This document shows positions 59,984-64,000 of a stretch of 64,000 nt of DNA, in pieces (positions within the stretch are counted from its first letter, which is position 1; the number at the start of each line of letters is the position of its first letter). Location of the stretch: positions 248,001-312,000 of the forward strand of contig NZ_CP116339.1 of the NCBI RefSeq assembly GCF_028198165.1, in the 5' to 3' direction. The translations under genes were made by a program, and so were the position numbers. The DNA comes from Pseudoxanthomonas sp. JBR18. Its GTDB lineage: Bacteria; Pseudomonadota; Gammaproteobacteria; Xanthomonadales; Xanthomonadaceae. The notes beneath the pieces were generated by a model. It did not search any database. It saw only the letters and a program-made list of their open reading frames with translations, and was not told where the DNA came from.

Positions 59984-62149
59984 TCAGGGCCGGCGCACGC
60001 CCAGGACGGTCTGCAGGCGGCGCAGGCGGCGCATCACTTCGGCCAGATGGCTGCGGTCGCGCACCTGAATGTTGAAGCGCAGGACCGCGGCGTTGATGTC
60101 GCGCTCCAGGTATTCCACCCGCTCGATGTTGGACTGGCTCTGGGCCACCGCCGCGGCGACCTGGGCCAGCACGCCGGTGCGATTCTCCACCTCGATCAGC
60201 AGGCTGGCGTCGTAGTCGCCCTTGACCTGCGAATCCCAGTCGATGGCCACCCAGCGGTCCGGCGACTTGCGGAACTCCACCACATTGGGGCAGTCCAGGC
60301 GATGCACCACGATGCCCTTGCCGGCGGTGTGGAAGCCCATGATCTCGTCGCCCGGGATCGGCTGGCAGCAGTTGGCGAAGCTGATCACCCCGCGCTCTGC
60401 GCCGGTGATCAGGATCTTCTCCTGCGAATGCTTGGAGTGGCCGCCGCTGCGCAGTTCGGCGAAGGCCATCATCGCCTGCGCGGCCTGGGCCGGCATCCAG
60501 TTGCCCAGGGCCACGTCTTCGAGCAGGGCCTCCAGGCGCGGGTACTTGTGCTCGACCAGGAAGTTCTCCAGGCGCTGCGCCGGCAGGCGGTCCAGCGAAC
60601 TGTCCAGGTCTTCCAGCGCGCGATCGAGCATGCGGTGGCCCAATTGCACCGCGTCCTCGTGGCCCAGCTGCTTGAGTTGGTGGCGGATGGCGGTACGGGC
60701 CTTGGAGGTCACCACGAACTCCAGCCACTGCGGTTTGGGCGCGGCCGACTTGGCGGTGATGATCTCCACGCTCTGCCCGCTGGTGAGCTTGGTGCGCAGC
60801 GGCACCAGCTTCTTGTCCACGCGCGAGGCGACGGCCTGGTTGCCCACGTCGGTATGCACGGCGTAGGCGAAATCCAGCGCGGTGGAGTTGCGCGGCAGGG
60901 AGAGGATCTTGCCCTTGGGCGTGAACAGGTAGACCTCGTCGGGGAACAGGTCGACCTTGACGTTGTCCAGAAATTCCAGCGAGGAGCCGGCCGAACGCTG
61001 GTTCTCGATCAGCTCGGAAATCCACGCATGGGCACGGCTCTGGGCACTGTTGGGTACGGCGGTGCCGAACTTGTAGGTCCAGTGCGCGGCGATGCCGCGC
61101 TCGGCCACCAGGTCCATCTCCTCGGTGCGGATCTGCACCTCGATCGGCGAGCCGTACGGACCGAACAGCACCGTGTGCAGCGACTGGTAGCCATTGGCCT
61201 TGGGGATGGCGATGAAGTCGCGAAAGCGTCCATCCAACGGCTTGAACTGCCCGTGCGCGGCACCCAGCGCGTGATAGACGTCCGGCACGCTGGTCACGAC
61301 CACGCGGAAACCGAACACGTCCATCACCTGGTCGAAGCTTTTGCCTTCCGCGCGCATCTTCGTATAGATGCTCCAGGCGGTCTTGACCCGGCTGACCAGG
61401 CGGTGAGCGATGCCCTCGCGGGCCAGGCTCTGGGCGAGTTGGGTCTCGATCTGGGCCAGCGCTTCGCGGCGCATCACTGGCTGGCTGCGGATGTGCTTGC
61501 GGATGATGGCGTGACGCCACGGATACATCGCCGCGAAGCTCAAGTCCTGCAGCTCGGACTTGACCAGGCTCATGCCCAAGCGCTGGGCGATGGGCGCGTA
61601 GATGTCCAGCGTCTCGCGCGCAATGCGCGCACGCGCCTCGGCGCTCTGCGCGCCCAGGGTGCGCATGTTGTGCAGGCGGTCGGCCAGCTTGATCATGATC
61701 ACGCGCAGGTCGCGCGACATGGCCAGCAGCATCTTGCGGAACGACTCGGCCGCCGCCTCCTTGCGATCGCGGAACTTCAGCTTGTCCAGCTTGGTCACGC
61801 CATCGACCAGCTCGGCCACCGCCTCGCCAAACTCGGCCGCGATTTCCTCGCGGGTCAGCGGGGTGTCTTCGATGGTGTCATGCAGGACCGCGGCAATCAG
61901 CGTCTCCACGTCCATGCCCAGCTCGGCCAGCACCTGGGCCACGGCCACCGGATGGGTGATGTAGGGCTCGCCGGACTTGCGCGTCTGCCCGGCGTGCGCC
62001 ACCGCACCGACCTCCCACGCCTTGCGCAGCAGCGGCAGCTGATCGGCAGGCAGGTAGCTGGCGGCCGCCTCGAAACGCTGCACGTATTCGGGTGCATCGT
62101 CCTGCGGCGAAGTGGGGAAAAGCACGTGGCTGGCACTACCTGGATTCAT
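59984..62149 (-). CDS. spoT: Bifunctional (p)ppGpp synthase/hydrolase
   Basis: A 721-residue stringent-response enzyme. The N-terminal HD hydrolase is intact (His90-Asp91 and Glu94-Asp95 in HDTIEDTP, and [12 protein letters not shown]). The synthetase domain is intact as well ([20 protein letters not shown] and [11 protein letters not shown]). TGS ([27 protein letters not shown]), a zinc-finger-like segment ([23 protein letters not shown]) and a C-terminal ACT domain follow. It both makes and degrades (p)ppGpp in the cytoplasm. ATG 62149 is preferred over TTG 62155. rpoZ, which often sits directly upstream of spoT, is not there; the gene starts at a 304-base divergent region. Confidence 0.96.
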   Translation of the reverse strand: MNPGSASHVLFPTSPQDDAPEYVQRFEAAASYLPADQLPLLRKAWEVGAVAHAGQTRKSGEPYITHPVAVAQVLAELGMDVETLIAAVLHDTIEDTPLTREEIAAEFGEAVAELVDGVTKLDKLKFRDRKEAAAESFRKMLLAMSRDLRVIMIKLADRLHNMRTLGAQSAEARARIARETLDIYAPIAQRLGMSLVKSELQDLSFAAMYPWRHAIIRKHIRSQPVMRREALAQIETQLAQSLAREGIAHRLVSRVKTAWSIYTKMRAEGKSFDQVMDVFGFRVVVTSVPDVYHALGAAHGQFKPLDGRFRDFIAIPKANGYQSLHTVLFGPYGSPIEVQIRTEEMDLVAERGIAAHWTYKFGTAVPNSAQSRAHAWISELIENQRSAGSSLEFLDNVKVDLFPDEVYLFTPKGKILSLPRNSTALDFAYAVHTDVGNQAVASRVDKKLVPLRTKLTSGQSVEIITAKSAAPKPQWLEFVVTSKARTAIRHQLKQLGHEDAVQLGHRMLDRALEDLDSSLDRLPAQRLENFLVEHKYPRLEALLEDVALGNWMPAQAAQAMMAFAELRSGGHSKHSQEKILITGAERGVISFANCCQPIPGDEIMGFHTAGKGIVVHRLDCPNVVEFRKSPDRWVAIDWDSQVKGDYDASLLIEVENRTGVLAQVAAAVAQSQSNIERVEYLERDINAAVLRFNIQVRDRSHLAEVMRRLRRLQTVLGVRRP

Positions 62150-62453
62150 CGGCAAAGCCTATGCCAGCCACCCGGTGGCGGCAATGCGTGCGGTCCGGGC
62201 GCGGCCACCGCGATTCACCCATCGCCCCTGGCGCGCCGCGCGGTTGCTGGCGGCCAGGTCCTGGTCCGCTTCCGACGCCGCTCGGGCCGAGAGGCCGACC
62301 GCGAGTTGGCGCAGCGCTGCGCCAGCGCTGGGCCACGCGCTGGATCGAAGGCCCAAGGAGGCGAAGGGATACCTGCGCGAGTTTTCGCCCATCTCAGTGG
62401 CATTTGCCCGTCACTGCTATGCTCCTGGCTCCTTTCATCCCGGGGCCATTGCG
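62150..62453. other. Divergent promoter region between spoT and the HAD gene
   Basis: No gene, repeat or strong hairpin is seen in these 304 bases. Overlapping frames run through it in several phases but lack start signals and domain character. It must hold the spoT and HAD-gene promoters. Confidence 0.5.
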
Positions 62454-63143
62454 TTGGAAGCGCGTCCTGACCTGCTGATCTTCGATTGCGACGGTGTCCT
62501 GGTGGACAGCGAGCCGATCTCCTGCGCGGTCCTGGCCGAAGCGCTCAGCCGCGAGGGCGTTCCGGCGGACGTCACGTTGGTAAAACGCCATTTCCTCGGC
62601 CGCAGCCTGCGCGTGGTCAGGCCGCATGCGCTGGAACAGGGCATCGCCCTTCCGGAGGACTTCGAGACCCGCCTCAATGCCACGCTGCTGGCCCGCTTCC
62701 GCGAGGAGCTGCAGCCGATTCCAGGCGTGGCCGAGCTGCTGGAGGCATGGGGGCCGCAGGTCTGCGTCGCCTCTTCCAGCCACCTGGAGCGCGTGCGCCT
62801 GTGCCTGCACCTCACCGGGCTGGACAGGTTCTTCGGCGACCGCGTCTACACCGCCGAGATGGTCCGGCATGGGAAGCCCGCGCCGGACCTGTTCCTGCAC
62901 GCCGCCGCGCAGCTGGGCGCTACACCGGCCCGATGTCTGGTGCTGGAGGACAGTCCCAGCGGAGTCCGCGCCGCCCAGGCCGCGCGGATGGAGGTCTGGG
63001 GCTTCACCGGCGGCGCGCACCATGCGGGCAGCCAGGCGGCGAGCGACTTGCTCACCGACGCCGGCGCGACACGGGTGCTGGACGACATGCGCGGTGTCGC
63101 CGATGCCCTCGACATAGCCGGCACCACCCCTTCGCGCGGCTAG
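62454..63143 (+). CDS. HAD-family phosphatase
   Basis: A 229-residue phosphatase of the beta-phosphoglucomutase/Gph-like subgroup. The nucleophile motif is FDCDGVLVDSEP (Asp11, Asp13 with the TTG start), the second motif VASSSHLERV, the lysine GKPAPDLFLHAA, and the acidic motif LVLEDSPSGV. Substrates are small phosphorylated sugars or nucleotides. The start is unclear: no ATG or GTG lies in frame near the expected position; TTG 62454 gives a normal N-terminus. It diverges from spoT and is followed by the SorC-type regulator after 31 bases, perhaps one sugar-related unit. Confidence 0.85.
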   Translation: MEARPDLLIFDCDGVLVDSEPISCAVLAEALSREGVPADVTLVKRHFLGRSLRVVRPHALEQGIALPEDFETRLNATLLARFREELQPIPGVAELLEAWGPQVCVASSSHLERVRLCLHLTGLDRFFGDRVYTAEMVRHGKPAPDLFLHAAAQLGATPARCLVLEDSPSGVRAAQAARMEVWGFTGGAHHAGSQAASDLLTDAGATRVLDDMRGVADALDIAGTTPSRG

Positions 63144-63174
63144 GATAGGCCGCGCTTCACCGCCCGGGGACCCA

Positions 63175-64000
63175 ATGCCGATGGCCAGTTCCGACAACGA
63201 CACCACCCGTCTCGATGCCGCCGCGCGCGCCGGATGGCTGTACTACATCGCCGGCAATACCCAGGACGAGATCGCGCGCAAGCTCAAGGTCTCGCGCGCG
63301 ACTGCCCAGCGCATGGTGTCGCTGTGCCTGACCCAGCGCCTGATCACCTTCCGCCTGGAACACCCCATCGCCGCGTGCATGGACCTGGCCGCGCAACTGC
63401 AGGACCGCTTCGGCATGCGCTATTGCGAGGTGGTTCCCAGCGACCCGGCCGATCCCACGCTGGTCACCGGCGTGGCCGAACGTGCCGCCGGACTGCTGGA
63501 ATCCACGCTGCGCAGCGAGACGCCCAGCATCATCGGCATCGGCACCGGGCGCGCCATGCGCGCGGCGGTCGAGCGCATTCCGCCAATGCAGACACGCAAC
63601 CACCAGCTGGTGTCGCTGGTGGGCAACATCTCGCCGGATGGCTCGGCCAGCCCTTTCGATGCGGTCGCCCGCCTGGCCGACCTGACCGGCGCGCAGCATT
63701 ACCCGATGCCGCTGCCAGTCTTCTTGTCCTCGGCCCAGGAGCGCCAGACGCTGCTGGGCATCGAGGCCGTGCGACGCATTCGCGACCTGGCCGGCCATGC
63801 CGACCTGCGCCTGGTCGGCGTGGGCCAACTGGACCAGACCGCGCCGCTGCACGTGGACGGCTTCATCAGCCGCACCGAACTGCTGGAACTGATCCGTCTG
63901 GGGGCCGTGGGTGAGGTCATCGGCTGGGCCCTCAACGCCGAGGGCGAGGTGATCGAAGGTGGCAGCAACCAGCGCCTGACCAGCATTCCGCACCCGGTGC
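63175..64000 (+). CDS. SorC/DeoR-type sugar-binding transcriptional regulator (3' end outside window)
   Basis: The first 275 codons of a regulator are visible; the frame is still open at the window edge. Residues about 10-60 form the helix-turn-helix (AGWLYYIAGNTQDEIARKLKVSRATAQRMVSLC). The rest is the sugar-binding domain of SorC/LsrR proteins, with SIIGIGTGRAMRAAVERIP and the LVSLVGNISPDGSASPFD loop. Two ATGs six bases apart may start it; GGGGA lies five bases before the first. Such proteins control sugar-utilisation operons and bind phosphorylated sugars. Its target, perhaps further downstream, is not in view. Confidence 0.9.
   Translation, partial: MPMASSDNDTTRLDAAARAGWLYYIAGNTQDEIARKLKVSRATAQRMVSLCLTQRLITFRLEHPIAACMDLAAQLQDRFGMRYCEVVPSDPADPTLVTGVAERAAGLLESTLRSETPSIIGIGTGRAMRAAVERIPPMQTRNHQLVSLVGNISPDGSASPFDAVARLADLTGAQHYPMPLPVFLSSAQERQTLLGIEAVRRIRDLAGHADLRLVGVGQLDQTAPLHVDGFISRTELLELIRLGAVGEVIGWALNAEGEVIEGGSNQRLTSIPHPV

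Noticed and set aside
56311..62470. 768- and 807-codon plus-strand frames over recG and spoT
   Set aside because: Antisense to two highly conserved genes; no plausible domain in the translation.

Overview
The window is GC-rich chromosomal DNA (about 68% G+C by eye) from a gammaproteobacterium of the Xanthomonadaceae (Lysobacteraceae): Xanthomonas, Stenotrophomonas, Pseudoxanthomonas or a close relative. The family assignment rests on several features: a nucleotide pyrophosphatase of the Xanthomonas type, the pilU-pilT / yggS-proC neighbourhood, a metX-metB-hom operon behind a SAM-I riboswitch, an AAC(6')-Iz-like acetyltransferase, and palindromic repeats with a TGTGGGAGCCGCCATGGCGGC core. I found no rRNA, tRNA, CRISPR array, insertion sequence, prophage or integrase. 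It reads as core chromosome with a few accessory signalling genes.

Layout. 0-3.8 kb: S4 RNA-binding protein, NPP lipoprotein, and an Ada-AlkA fusion overlapping an Ogt-type methyltransferase. 3.8-9.2 kb: a serine hydrolase overlapping a LytS/LytR-type kinase-regulator pair, and a ClC antiporter. 9.2-12.3 kb: ribosomal protein THX, then a zinc-uptake unit (MerC-like protein and ZnuD-like receptor diverging from a good Zur box). 12.4-18.4 kb: YitT protein, a membrane protein, the type IV pilus retraction ATPases pilU and pilT, yggS, proC and DUF4426. 18.4-25.2 kb: a translationally coupled pdxH-yqfO-AAC(6')-substrate-binding-protein operon, a sugar-acid type kinase, aroK-aroB, WGR protein, GNAT and hemE. 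25.2-32.3 kb: two tandem giant hybrid sensor kinases with periplasmic propellers. 32.5-35.2 kb: yceI-cytochrome b561-yceI, an NTF2-like protein and a thioredoxin-fold protein. 35.3-43.6 kb: GntR regulator, sdaA, a propeller diguanylate cyclase behind a structured leader, a sulfatase and an alpha/beta hydrolase. 43.7-47.9 kb: a small zinc-ribbon protein and the metX-metB-hom operon with its riboswitch. 48-54.1 kb: propeller lipoprotein, M23 peptidase, and a MarR-controlled aromatic-acid type efflux operon. 54.2-64 kb: gltA, rpmE2, nucleoside hydrolase, recG, ridA, spoT, a HAD phosphatase and a SorC-type regulator cut by the window edge.

Functional themes. Translational coupling is common: ATGA or GTGA overlaps join ogt, the kinase-regulator pair, pdxH-yqfO-GNAT, aroK-aroB, yceI-cytb561, metX-metB-hom and marR-fusC. 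Three very large proteins (25.2-32.3 and 37.7-40.8 kb) share the same periplasmic propeller sensor and differ in output: two phosphorelays and one c-di-GMP synthase. Zinc economy appears in the Zur-boxed ZnuD unit and the cysteine-free L31. Starts were chosen from signal peptides, Shine-Dalgarno sequences and overlaps; where these conflict the entry says so. I found no clearly undescribed multi-gene system. The strongest second-look items are regulatory: Zur box, SAM-I riboswitch, GntR and MarR operators, and the structured leader of the diguanylate cyclase.
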